From a virus, in the IMG/VR virus record IMGVR_UViG_3300027714_000114, positions 1 to 24,754 of that record: a DNA stretch of 24,754 bases, one strand, 5' to 3'. A model generated the notes under the pieces. It searched no databases. It was not told where the DNA came from and worked only from the letters and a program-made list of their open reading frames with translations. The number at the start of each line of letters is the position of its first letter. Positions within the stretch are counted from its first letter, which is position 1. The translations under genes were made by a program, and so were the position numbers. Shown piece after piece: positions 15,568 through 22,108 of the stretch.

Positions 15568-16355
15568 TTCAACCCCTTTTTCTCTGGTGGTAGTGGCTCA
15601 TCCATAAACTTCTTAGCTGCTGCATACGTTCCTGTCATGCTGTTCTTTTTTGCTTTGGCTACCTTCATACTCTCAGGAAAGAACCCGGTCCACTCAGCAT
15701 CCATCGCTTCCTGCACAGCTTGTGCTTGAATGTCTGCAGGATACCTCGCTAGTTTGAGCGCAGCGTTATCTGTTTTGTATGGTGGCTTCTTTATTTTCTT
15801 TCTGTATTCAATCCAAGTTTCCCAAACTGCTAAATCAAGATCTTTCAAAAGTGAGTAATCAGGATCGATGAGAGAAACGTTTTTATTTGGTTCTTGGTTA
15901 TTGGTTCTTGGTTCTTGGTTATTGGTTGGTACCTCACTCGTACCACGCCCGTTTAACGCCCGTTTAACACCTGTTGAGCTCTTGTTGGATGTCTTGGGAC
16001 TATCCTTTGTAGATCTTCTCTTCTTCCTTGCGGCCCGGGCAGCTGCAGAAGCTTTACCAGCCTTGCTATTAGCCTCAATCTTGGATTGGTATTTGTCTAT
16101 CTCTAGGTCACATCTAACGTGCCTGTATCCATCGTCATCGATTATAAAATACTCACCCAACACACCAATAAGAGCCTCTTTTTCGTCATCTGTACGGGCC
16201 ATTAGCCGCCGAGACAGGACATCAATATCAGTGGTTAGTGGTAATTCTGTGTCGTAGTAAAGATTTATTGCATCGACGTACAACGCCCGTTCAACGAGCG
16301 TTAAATGTCTCGTTGAATTATTGAAGTCGGAAATATTGAAATTGTAGTAGTGCAT
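15564..16355 (-). CDS. Replication initiator-like protein with DUF1376 N-terminus
   Basis: A 263-residue protein. The N-terminus (YYNFNISDFNNSTRHLTLVERALYVDAINLYY) and the following VLSRRLMARTDDEKEAL belong to the DUF1376 phage replication domain, a winged-helix related to O-type initiators. Residues about 90-160 are a basic, low-complexity linker with NNQEP repeats. The C-terminus (LAVWETWIEYRKKIKKPPYKTDNAALKLARYP) has a motif common to replication proteins. It likely binds the phage origin. The DNA of the linker carries ordered short repeats and could itself be the origin, as in lambda O. GAGGAAGTT precedes the ATG. Confidence 0.75.
   Translation of the reverse strand: MHYYNFNISDFNNSTRHLTLVERALYVDAINLYYDTELPLTTDIDVLSRRLMARTDDEKEALIGVLGEYFIIDDDGYRHVRCDLEIDKYQSKIEANSKAGKASAAARAARKKRRSTKDSPKTSNKSSTGVKRALNGRGTSEVPTNNQEPRTNNQEPNKNVSLIDPDYSLLKDLDLAVWETWIEYRKKIKKPPYKTDNAALKLARYPADIQAQAVQEAMDAEWTGFFPESMKVAKAKKNSMTGTYAAAKKFMDEPLPPEKKGLK
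15887..15928 (+). repeat. Six tandem 7-bp repeats TTGGTT(C/A/G)
   Basis: TTGGTT begins every 7 bases at 15887, 15894, 15901, 15908, 15915 and 15922, with C, A, C, C, A, G as the seventh base. It lies inside the initiator gene and encodes the NNQEP repeat. Confidence 0.9.
15946..15967 (+). repeat. Two tandem 11-bp iteron-like repeats CGCCCGTTTAA
   Basis: Perfect tandem copies at 15946-15956 and 15957-15967. A one-mismatch copy, CGCCCGTTCAA, lies at 16284-16294 near the initiator start. The 11-bp period is about one helical turn, as in replication iterons. Confidence 0.75.
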
Positions 16356-16367
16356 AACTTCCTCTAT

Positions 16368-16457
16368 TTAGCTACGCGGCAATTGACAGACGCTATGATT
16401 CAATGGAGAATCCAGCTCTGTTGATGCGCGTCGTGGCGGTTGACAATCATTAATCAT
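16368..16457 (-). CDS. Possible 29-codon leader peptide
   Basis: ATG 16457 has GAGAG 5 nt upstream in an AAACGAGAG context like other genes of this phage. The frame runs 29 codons (MINDCQPPRRASTEL...) and ends 13 nt before the initiator ATG. The sequence is not recognised. It could be a leader or a chance ORF. It lies in the otherwise non-coding 16356-16525 stretch. Confidence 0.3.
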   Translation of the reverse strand: MINDCQPPRRASTELDSPLNHSVCQLPRS

Positions 16458-16487
16458 GTTTACTCTCGTTTCCGTGGTTGATGGTAG

Positions 16488-16520
16488 CCCGGGCACCAGT
16501 TAAATCTGGCCCGGGTTTTT
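16488..16520 (+). terminator. Plus-strand intrinsic terminator without an obvious gene
   Basis: CCCGGG (16488-16493) and CCAG (16496-16499) pair with CTGG (16506-16509) and CCCGGG (16510-16515), with a CA bulge and a 6-nt TTAAAT loop. TTTTT follows at 16516-16520. The direction is plus. The flanking genes are all on the minus strand. Confidence 0.7.
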
Positions 16521-16525
16521 CTTGT

Positions 16526-16798
16526 TTAGGATCTAAGCTCGTAGAAATCAGCAAAGCCCGGATACTTACTATTCCACATCCGAGTGTAGAATGGGCAGTA
16601 GCTGTTGTTCAGCTTCCATCTATCACCAGTAGCCCTTAACCCGGAGTACCAACGTAGGTGCCCAAACAGGTCACGCATGGACCCTCTTGTGCGAGCTCTG
16701 CCGATCTGCTCCTTTGTTGTTTTCTCGATCTCCTCCCAAACGTGGGGGTTCTCTTCGTGGTACTTATTGAATCGTTCCTGCCAGTTAATCTCACTCAT
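16526..16798 (-). CDS. Conserved small phage protein
   Basis: A 90-residue protein starting at ATG 16798, with AAGGAG 7 nt upstream. A TTG at 16801 is in frame but inferior. The pattern FNKYHEENPHVWEEIEKTTKE-x-I...FGHLRWYSGL...KLNNSYCPFYTRMW is that of a widespread small phage protein in which an aromatic core HLRW and NNxYxPFYxR recur. The function is not established to my knowledge. It overlaps the Cro-like gene by 8 nt. Confidence 0.7.
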   Translation of the reverse strand: MSEINWQERFNKYHEENPHVWEEIEKTTKEQIGRARTRGSMRDLFGHLRWYSGLRATGDRWKLNNSYCPFYTRMWNSKYPGFADFYELRS

Positions 16799-16979
16799 CA
16801 ATATACTCCTTGGGGATCTTAGTGCCTCGGCGTGAGGCCAGACCTATGATCTCGTTGACCCGGTTCTCTGGCAGAGGATCTGCCAAACGGTGCCAAGTTG
16901 TCTCCGCTATACCAAGATCATTAGCCATATCCGTAATAAAACGGTGGCCCAATAAATGCATTGCATCAAATTTAGTCAT
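16791..16979 (-). CDS. Cro-like DNA-binding regulator
   Basis: A 62-residue protein with a short helix-turn-helix (ITDMANDLGIAETTWHRLADPLPENRVNEIIGLA) typical of Cro/DicA-like small regulators. It is the first gene of the minus-strand train, just downstream of the divergent promoters, the standard place of an early switch repressor. It would bind operators in the 16980-17090 gap and balance minus- and plus-strand transcription. No oligomerisation domain is seen beyond the HTH. A partner repressor is not in the window. Confidence 0.75.
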   Translation of the reverse strand: MTKFDAMHLLGHRFITDMANDLGIAETTWHRLADPLPENRVNEIIGLASRRGTKIPKEYIDE

Positions 16980-17005
16980 ATCTTCACCTTAAATAATGAG
17001 CTGAC

Positions 17006-17035
17006 ATACTAGCATTACGCATTTAAGTCTTGCAA
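17006..17035 (-). promoter_or_regulatory. Minus-strand sigma70 promoter (extended -10)
   Basis: -35 TTGCAA (17035-17030), 18-nt spacer, then -10 TAGTAT (17011-17006) preceded by TGC, an extended -10. It points to the Cro-like gene at 16979. Confidence 0.7.
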
Positions 17036-17058
17036 GTTATATTTCTAACCAGTATAAT
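17030..17058 (+). promoter_or_regulatory. Plus-strand early promoter sharing its -35 box
   Basis: -35 TTGCAA (17030-17035), 17-nt spacer and consensus -10 TATAAT (17053-17058). TTGCAA is self-complementary, so the same six base pairs serve the minus-strand promoter. The flanking 8-bp palindrome CTTGCAAG (17029-17036) is a candidate operator. Confidence 0.8.
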
Positions 17059-17066
17059 CGGGTCTG

Positions 17067-17090
17067 GTTAAACGAGAAAAGGTAAACGAG
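17067..17090 (+). repeat. 24-nt leader repeat, copy 1
   Basis: Begins GTTAAACGAG and ends GGTAAACGAG directly before ATG 17091. It is identical to 18443-18466. The AAAGG core may act as ribosome site, and AAACGAG-ATG recurs before later genes. Confidence 0.85.
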
Positions 17091-17369
17091 ATGATAGTGA
17101 CTATAGTAAAAAAGATATATGTTTGTGGTGCATGGAGGCCAGCCCTTATCAAGCCCGGTAGGAAGCTGCTTTCAGTTGTTCACCGGGTGGATAGCAAACC
17201 CGGGGTCCGAGTAACCAAGGTGCCATTAAGGTGTCTAGACAAAGTTGTGGAGCTGGCCCCATTCAAGGGCAAGCCATACCCAACCAATCGATTCGTTAAA
17301 GCCCTTGCGGCTGAGGGTCGTAAGTATGGGGTGACGGCTGAGGCTAAAGCGATCTTGGGGGGTGTGTAA
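17091..17369 (+). CDS. Hypothetical early protein (92 aa)
   Basis: First gene of the plus-strand operon, behind the strongest promoter of the window. It has a basic N-terminus with mixed beta character (VTIVKKIYVCGAWRPALIKPGRKLLSVV) and a Lys/Ala-rich C-terminus. No motif is recognised. It is coupled to the next gene by TAATG. Position first in an early operon often marks host-takeover proteins, but nothing in the sequence confirms this. Confidence 0.65.
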   Translation: MIVTIVKKIYVCGAWRPALIKPGRKLLSVVHRVDSKPGVRVTKVPLRCLDKVVELAPFKGKPYPTNRFVKALAAEGRKYGVTAEAKAILGGV

Positions 17370-17563
17370 TGGGGACATCAATTAAACAAGCGTGTTCTGA
17401 TTCCGTAGCCATCCTTAATTTGAGAGGCTGGGCTTTTGACTCACTTCAAGAGTTAAGGAAAGTGGTGGCCCACCACCCCGGCGCCGATGTTGATCCTGAG
17501 CTACACGCGAAGCTTAAGCAAGCCAAAGTATTATTGGCAGACATAGCTGGGTGTAAGAAGTGA
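17369..17563 (+). CDS. Hypothetical early protein (64 aa)
   Basis: A small helical protein (IKQACSDSVAILNLRGWAF, then DPELHAKLKQAKVLLADIAG). Starts in a TAATG overlap with the preceding gene and ends in a GTGA overlap with the next. It is not recognised and has no membrane segment. Confidence 0.6.
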   Translation: MGTSIKQACSDSVAILNLRGWAFDSLQELRKVVAHHPGADVDPELHAKLKQAKVLLADIAGCKK

Positions 17564-18387
17564 CGGTAGCTAGAAAATCAGTAGCTCGTGTCCGGTGGGA
17601 ATGTCCCACCTGTGGCGCGGGCGTTCTTGCTGCCACCAAGCCACGGCGGAACAATATTGCTAGGTACTGTCTGCCCTGTTCGGGGAAAGCTGGCGTACTG
17701 GTGGAAAGATTATGCCCGACACTGGAGAGACAGCGGAAGCAGAAAGTTGACGCCAAGAAAGTCCGAGCTGAAAAGCGGCGGCTGACCCAAACCCCAAAAC
17801 CAAAAACAACCAGTCGATCTTGGATGCGCGATGATAAGTACATCTATCCATCGGTGGATGGTTTGACTTTCAATGTTATGGAAGTTGCCGAGCGGATGTG
17901 TGCTAGTGGGCAATGGAGAAAGCTTTGGAATAAAGGCCGCATAGATATTATGAAAAGACTTTGGGCTCGGACCATAAAGCACCGGGGTGGTGAAGGTGAG
18001 TTTCGTGGACTGGATGGTATAAGGATTGCCAAAAGCCAAGTCAATCACTACACGACTGGCCGGGCCGCTGATTGGTATGGGGTCACGATGACTTTTGGTG
18101 AGAGCGCCAGTGCAGCGTCGATCCTTGGGACAACGCTTCATGAGCTAACCCATGTAATCCATGTTGCCCACGCCCCAACCATTAATGGGGTGCGAAGACC
18201 ACATAACTTTGACTTCAATAAAATCATGCTCCGCATGGCTCGGCACTTCTGGGGGTACGACACCTCAGTGGTTGATGCTGGGTATTCAGATGGCAATGGG
18301 TATGCCCCCACACACCACCTAAATTACTGGCTGAGAGAAAGGATAATTGCCAGAGATCCAAGGGTGATGGGCTGGATTGGTGAGTAG
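17560..18387 (+). CDS. Zinc-ribbon SprT-like metalloprotease (zincin)
   Basis: A 275-residue protein starting at GTG 17560, overlapping the previous stop by 4 nt. Residues 15-18 and 37-40 are CxxC pairs (CPTC and CLPC), a zinc ribbon. A basic linker follows to about residue 90. The catalytic part shows HELTH at residues 194-198 (LGTTLHELTHVIH), the zincin HEXXH motif. A likely third ligand is H215 in RPHNFDFNKIM, spaced like the H-G-x-x-F of SprT-family proteases. These proteases cut proteins, often DNA-bound ones. A role in clearing host or crosslinked proteins from phage DNA is inference. No signal peptide, so cytoplasmic. Confidence 0.8.
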   Translation: MTVARKSVARVRWECPTCGAGVLAATKPRRNNIARYCLPCSGKAGVLVERLCPTLERQRKQKVDAKKVRAEKRRLTQTPKPKTTSRSWMRDDKYIYPSVDGLTFNVMEVAERMCASGQWRKLWNKGRIDIMKRLWARTIKHRGGEGEFRGLDGIRIAKSQVNHYTTGRAADWYGVTMTFGESASAASILGTTLHELTHVIHVAHAPTINGVRRPHNFDFNKIMLRMARHFWGYDTSVVDAGYSDGNGYAPTHHLNYWLRERIIARDPRVMGWIGE

Positions 18388-18404
18388 CGAATTGTAATTA
18401 ATAC

Positions 18405-18431
18405 TTGCGAACTGTTTGGTTATTCTATACA
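18405..18431 (+). promoter_or_regulatory. Weak possible promoter before the second leader
   Basis: TTGCGA (18405-18410) and TATACA (18426-18431) with a short 15-nt spacer, just before the second copy of the leader repeat. The similarity to the first promoter is partial. Confidence 0.3.
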
Positions 18432-18442
18432 GTAGTAATCCA

Positions 18443-18466
18443 GTTAAACGAGAAAAGGTAAACGAG
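18443..18466 (+). repeat. 24-nt leader repeat, copy 2
   Basis: Identical to 17067-17090 and again directly before an ATG (18467). The repeat fixes the start of the next gene here rather than at an upstream in-frame ATG at 18416. Confidence 0.85.
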
Positions 18467-19354
18467 ATGAAAAATAAAAGTAAACATAGCTGGGTGAACA
18501 TAGACCCAGCCAACTATGAGTATGTTGACTCCTATAGCACAAAGCCCCCACGCATTGATCCTCACAACCTTGATGGATCAATTTATCTTTTGGAGTTATG
18601 GAGAAAGCAGAGGGAAGATTTCAGGGCCAAATTTGTTGGGACACAATATCCCAGCCTGAGCCGTTGCGACTGCTGTGGAGCTCACATGATTTATGGAAAC
18701 ATTTTTAACCACGATAGTGGTGATCTGGTGAAGCTTGGTGAAACTTGTGCAGACAATGTTGAGTTTCATGATTCAAAACGAGATCTGGCTCAGAAGCGTT
18801 TGAGGGACCGGGCCAAAGCAGATCGCGATTCGCAAAAGAGATTGGAGGCGAGACGCATCACCCGCAGAGAGATGATTAATGAGTTGAAAACCAATCCTGA
18901 ATTCAGGGAGGCTTTTAAAATTCGCAAGCGAAACGATTTCATCTACGATCTTTTGTGGAAGCGGATTCAAGGCTATAAGTGGACGGAACGACAGGAAGAG
19001 GCTTTCTACGAAGCGGCCAAGAAGCAGGTTGAGTTTTACGACAAAAAACAGATCGAACTTAATGAGCGAGAAGCAAAACTTGCCACCGCACCGAACCTTA
19101 CAGAAGGTAAGCAGTCAATCACTGGGAAGGTGATTGGTAAAAAGTGGAAAAGCGATGACTGGGGTTGTACTTTGAAAATCATTGTTGAGCTAAGTGATGG
19201 CAACCGTGTTTGGGGAACAGCTCCAGCAAAGGTGCTAGAAACTATTGATGAGGAAGATGGGGTTAAGGTTACTTTTACTGCATCAGTTATTGCCAGTGAC
19301 AATGACCCTCATTTTGGTTTTTTTAAGCGCCCAACTAAAGCATCATTAATCTAA
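18467..19354 (+). CDS. Zinc-binding, coiled-coil protein with C-terminal OB-like domain
   Basis: A 295-residue protein starting at ATG 18467 behind the leader repeat. Residues about 65-95 contain CDCCG, then GNIFNHDSGDLVKLGETCADN, a Cys/His/Cys metal site seen in unassigned phage proteins. Residues about 100-215 are a charged coiled coil (Arg/Lys/Glu-rich). The last 80 residues form a beta-rich domain (ITGKVIGKKW, CTLKIIVELSDGNRVWGTAPAKV) that resembles an OB fold for single-stranded nucleic acid. It is followed by the recombination genes. A DNA-binding role in recombination or replication is inferred. No family is named. Confidence 0.6.
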   Translation: MKNKSKHSWVNIDPANYEYVDSYSTKPPRIDPHNLDGSIYLLELWRKQREDFRAKFVGTQYPSLSRCDCCGAHMIYGNIFNHDSGDLVKLGETCADNVEFHDSKRDLAQKRLRDRAKADRDSQKRLEARRITRREMINELKTNPEFREAFKIRKRNDFIYDLLWKRIQGYKWTERQEEAFYEAAKKQVEFYDKKQIELNEREAKLATAPNLTEGKQSITGKVIGKKWKSDDWGCTLKIIVELSDGNRVWGTAPAKVLETIDEEDGVKVTFTASVIASDNDPHFGFFKRPTKASLI

Positions 19355-19382
19355 TATACTTGAACACTTACGGAGAAACGAG

Positions 19383-19919
19383 ATGATTAAACTAAATGTA
19401 AAACCTACGACAAAACCTACGACCAAGGGTCAGTTCACGGTCACTAATAATATCAACGATCGAGAGTTCTACTTTGTAGAGAAGGGTGGAATATTCCGTG
19501 AGATCGACAACGATGGCCGGGCTCTTACCCGGGTAATTGATACCCGCACCAAGCTCATTCAGCACCTTAAGGACCGTGTTGTCAATAAACCGGGGTTTCT
19601 GGTTCATTACTTTGAGCCCAAGCATACAGATCGGCCAGCGAACAAAATGTCAACTCAAGCCGAGCAGGTTGGCGCAAGTGTCGATGATTTTGATCTTGAT
19701 GATAATGAGATTACCGACATCGTTGATGCGTGTTTTTCTGATGAGATCGATTTGGCTGCTTTGATTGTTATTGCTAGGGCCATAAGAGCCCGAGGTGAGG
19801 AGTGGCTTGAGGATAAAATTGAGAAGCATACAAACGACTTGATCGACGAAGAGTCTGCCCGGGGTGACTGGGGATACGAGCAAGAAAAAGATCGCCGTTT
19901 AAATGCGGCAGGAGAATAA
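19383..19919 (+). CDS. Hypothetical acidic protein upstream of recT
   Basis: A 178-residue protein with GGAG 7 nt and AAACGAG just before the ATG. Residues 5-16 carry a duplicated KPTT motif from a 12-bp DNA repeat. The first 75 residues are mixed beta/alpha (DREFYFVEKGGIFREIDNDGR). The C-terminus (VDDFDLDDNEITDIVDACFSDE, ...EEWLEDKIEKHTND) is strongly acidic and helical. It is not recognised. Its place directly before recT suggests a partner, but the exonuclease motifs of RecE or YqaJ proteins are absent. Confidence 0.6.
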   Translation: MIKLNVKPTTKPTTKGQFTVTNNINDREFYFVEKGGIFREIDNDGRALTRVIDTRTKLIQHLKDRVVNKPGFLVHYFEPKHTDRPANKMSTQAEQVGASVDDFDLDDNEITDIVDACFSDEIDLAALIVIARAIRARGEEWLEDKIEKHTNDLIDEESARGDWGYEQEKDRRLNAAGE

Positions 19920-19920
19920 A

Positions 19921-21063
19921 ATGGGAAAAGAATTAAAGCTAAATCCAACTGCGGTTGGTCTGGATGAATTCATTCAGGTGAATGCTGGGAAACAATTTTC
20001 GGTGTCGAATGATCAGAATCTAAACTTCGATACGGAGAAGCGGTTCGCGGTCCAACAGATCATGAAGAACGACTACAGTCTGGGTGCGGCGAGAAAGAAC
20101 TCTCAAAGCGTTGTGAACGCAGTAGAGAATATATCGGCCATTGGCCTGTCTCTTAACCCAGCGTCTGCTCACGCCTATCTGGTGCCCCGTGACGGAGCCA
20201 TCTGCTTAGATGTGAGCTACCGGGGGATCATCCAGCTGGGCACCAATGCTGGTGTTGTGGAGTGGGTTCGCGCTGCAGTTGTATATGCAGATGACAACTT
20301 CATCTATCGCGGCCCAGCTAAAGAGCCCGAGCATATCTCAAACCCATTCGCTAAGAAGGATGACCGGGGTGAGGTTATTGGAGCCTACTGTATTGCCAAG
20401 ACCAAAGCCGGGGATATTCTATGCGAAGCAATGTCTCGAGAAGAGATCGATGAGATAAGGGGTGTATCTAAAGCTGGTCAGTCTGAGTATGGACCTTGGG
20501 TTAATTACTTCACCGAGATGTGCAAGAAGACTGTGATCAAACGCGCATCTAAAACGTGGCCCTATTCAGGTGGTCGGGTGCAGCTCGATCGTGCCGTTGA
20601 GATTGCCCATCAGGCCGATGGATTCTCATCAACAATTGAGCGTGAGCCCAGTGAGTTTAAGCATAGCCCGGAGCAGTACGTTTACTTTGAGGAAGCGTTC
20701 ACCGCTGGCAGTGGCTTTGATTTGTATCTGATCAAACGGACCGTTGATAATGAGCTGTTCGCTGGCTTGGTGGGCTCCCTATTAAGCACCGTTCCACGAG
20801 GAACTAAAGCCACTGAAGATAAGCGGCTCACAGCACTACTGGCTGACGGTGAAAAACTTTATCAGGATACTTGGCCAGCAATCGACGAGGCTTTCCTTGG
20901 TGATGATAAGCTGTATCTAATATCACTGATTGAAGACTTCTCCCGCAGTCAAATCGAAAAGCTTCTGGAAGAGCTGAACACTGATTGTGCTGACTGGGCG
21001 ATATCTGTAATCGAAGACCCTTCCTATATGGAAGATAACGTAAAACTTGTAGAGGAATTATAA
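19921..21063 (+). CDS. recT: RecT-family single-strand annealing protein
   Basis: A 380-residue protein from ATG 19921, chosen for its GGAG site 6 nt upstream. An in-frame ATG at 19903 lies in the previous gene. The core shows the RecT/Redbeta-like pattern: [55 protein letters not shown] and [21 protein letters not shown]. It anneals single strands during phage recombination. Typical RecT is about 270 residues. The last 105 or so residues (after the [10 protein letters not shown] region) are an extra acidic, helical domain. SSB follows 1 nt after the stop, a natural partner. Confidence 0.88.
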   Translation: MGKELKLNPTAVGLDEFIQVNAGKQFSVSNDQNLNFDTEKRFAVQQIMKNDYSLGAARKNSQSVVNAVENISAIGLSLNPASAHAYLVPRDGAICLDVSYRGIIQLGTNAGVVEWVRAAVVYADDNFIYRGPAKEPEHISNPFAKKDDRGEVIGAYCIAKTKAGDILCEAMSREEIDEIRGVSKAGQSEYGPWVNYFTEMCKKTVIKRASKTWPYSGGRVQLDRAVEIAHQADGFSSTIEREPSEFKHSPEQYVYFEEAFTAGSGFDLYLIKRTVDNELFAGLVGSLLSTVPRGTKATEDKRLTALLADGEKLYQDTWPAIDEAFLGDDKLYLISLIEDFSRSQIEKLLEELNTDCADWAISVIEDPSYMEDNVKLVEEL

Positions 21064-21064
21064 A

Positions 21065-21502
21065 ATGGCGTCACGTGGAATTAATAAAGTAATAGTGCTT
21101 GGTAATCTGGGCAAAGATCCTGAGATTCGTTATGCGGCTAATGGTAGCGCGATAGCTAGTTTCAGTATTGCCACATCTGAAAGCTGGAAGGATAAAAACT
21201 CTGGCGAGAAGGTTGAGAAAACCGAGTGGCATCGTGTCTCAGCCTTTGGAAAGCTGGCTGAGATTATCGGTGAGTATTTGAAGAAAGGCTCTCAAGTTTA
21301 TATAGAGGGAAAGTTGCAGACCCGGAAGTGGCAGGATAAGTCTGGTGCCGACAGGTACACCACTGAGATAGTGGCGAAAGATATGGAGATGCTAGGCAGT
21401 AAAAACTCTGGGAATAGTGGGGCACCTGAAACCAAACGGGAACTTCAGCAAGAAGCTTTGGTTTATAACAAGCCAGATTTCGATGACGAAATTCCATTCT
21501 AA
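21065..21502 (+). CDS. ssb: Single-stranded DNA-binding protein
   Basis: A 145-residue SSB with the full OB-fold pattern: [77 protein letters not shown]. The C-terminus ends in the acidic tip DDEIPF, used by SSB to recruit partner proteins. It protects phage single strands and acts with the upstream RecT. Confidence 0.95.
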   Translation: MASRGINKVIVLGNLGKDPEIRYAANGSAIASFSIATSESWKDKNSGEKVEKTEWHRVSAFGKLAEIIGEYLKKGSQVYIEGKLQTRKWQDKSGADRYTTEIVAKDMEMLGSKNSGNSGAPETKRELQQEALVYNKPDFDDEIPF

Positions 21503-21522
21503 TTGCATAAGGGAGAAACGAG

Positions 21523-21738
21523 ATGAAAAAAATAACAGAACCACAGCAGAAGGTCTTCGAATTTATCAAGGCTGAGATTAGGCGCAACCAGCGCCCACCG
21601 ACCGTATCGGAGATAGCCAATCAATTCCACTGGAAATCACCCAACGCAGCGTGGTGCGTCCTTTGTGCGCTGCAGAAGAAGGGCTACATAAAACTTGCTA
21701 ACGACAACAAGGCGCGTGGAATTAGGGTGATAAGATGA
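21523..21738 (+). CDS. LexA-type DNA-binding domain protein without protease domain
   Basis: A 71-residue protein starting behind GGGAG-AAACGAG. The sequence matches the LexA N-terminal winged helix (PPTVSEIANQF, NAAWCVLCALQKKGYIKL, ARGIRVI), including the recognition helix and the wing. It stops where LexA would continue to the cleavage site and S24 protease, so it cannot self-cleave. It may occupy LexA-type operators or regulate the phage. It overlaps the next gene by 4 nt. Confidence 0.82.
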   Translation: MKKITEPQQKVFEFIKAEIRRNQRPPTVSEIANQFHWKSPNAAWCVLCALQKKGYIKLANDNKARGIRVIR

Positions 21739-22088
21739 AGATGACCAACAAGCAGCGCGGATCTTTGCATGTCTGGCTGGACCAGTGGGCTTTTGCGCTA
21801 CGCGAAGAGGGTGTGACTATGGATTTAATTGTCCGCACCCTAGCCACCAGAAGCATAGAAGCGAAGCCAACTAAAATGCTACTCAAGGAGCTGGTGTGGA
21901 AACCAGTTCAAGAGAAGTTAGCTGCAGTGATGTCATCCGAGAAGATGGAGACAACAGATTTGGATTATATCAGCGAGGCTTTATCAAAGTGGAGTGCCCA
22001 AGAGTTTGGGGTAGCATCTCCGCCATGGCCCAGCGAAGAAACGCTAATGCGAAAGCAGCTGGATGGAGGCAAGAATAATTCGCTGTAA
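21735..22088 (+). CDS. Conserved phage protein of replication/recombination blocks
   Basis: A 117-residue protein beginning MTNKQRGSLHVWLDQWAFALREEG, the opening of a widespread uncharacterised phage family (pattern TNKQR-x-SLHxW...LA-x-x-L). It continues LLKELVWKPVQEKL. The function is unknown. It often sits near recombination genes. It is the last gene of the plus-strand operon, 20 nt from the convergent nuclease gene. Confidence 0.7.
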   Translation: MKMTNKQRGSLHVWLDQWAFALREEGVTMDLIVRTLATRSIEAKPTKMLLKELVWKPVQEKLAAVMSSEKMETTDLDYISEALSKWSAQEFGVASPPWPSEETLMRKQLDGGKNNSL

Positions 22089-22108
22089 CCTGAGTGAGCT
22101 GTTGTCGG

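Noticed and set aside
15887-15967. CRISPR-like repeat structure in the initiator gene
   Set aside because: Units are 7 and 11 bp with no spacers, so they fit iterons or coding repeats, not CRISPR.
16439-16455. TTGACAATCATTAATCATG resembles the trp/tac promoter
   Set aside because: No -10 box lies at 16-18 nt (CTCTCG is there instead), so a promoter is not supported by itself.
17514-18141. Minus-strand ORFs opposite the metalloprotease gene
   Set aside because: The metalloprotease frame has clear motifs. The opposite frames are Pro/Ser/Arg-rich shadows.
18416-18466. Upstream in-frame ATG for the zinc/OB-like protein
   Set aside because: The 17 added residues are encoded by the leader repeat and promoter region. 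The leader repeat directly precedes ATG 18467 exactly as at 17091.
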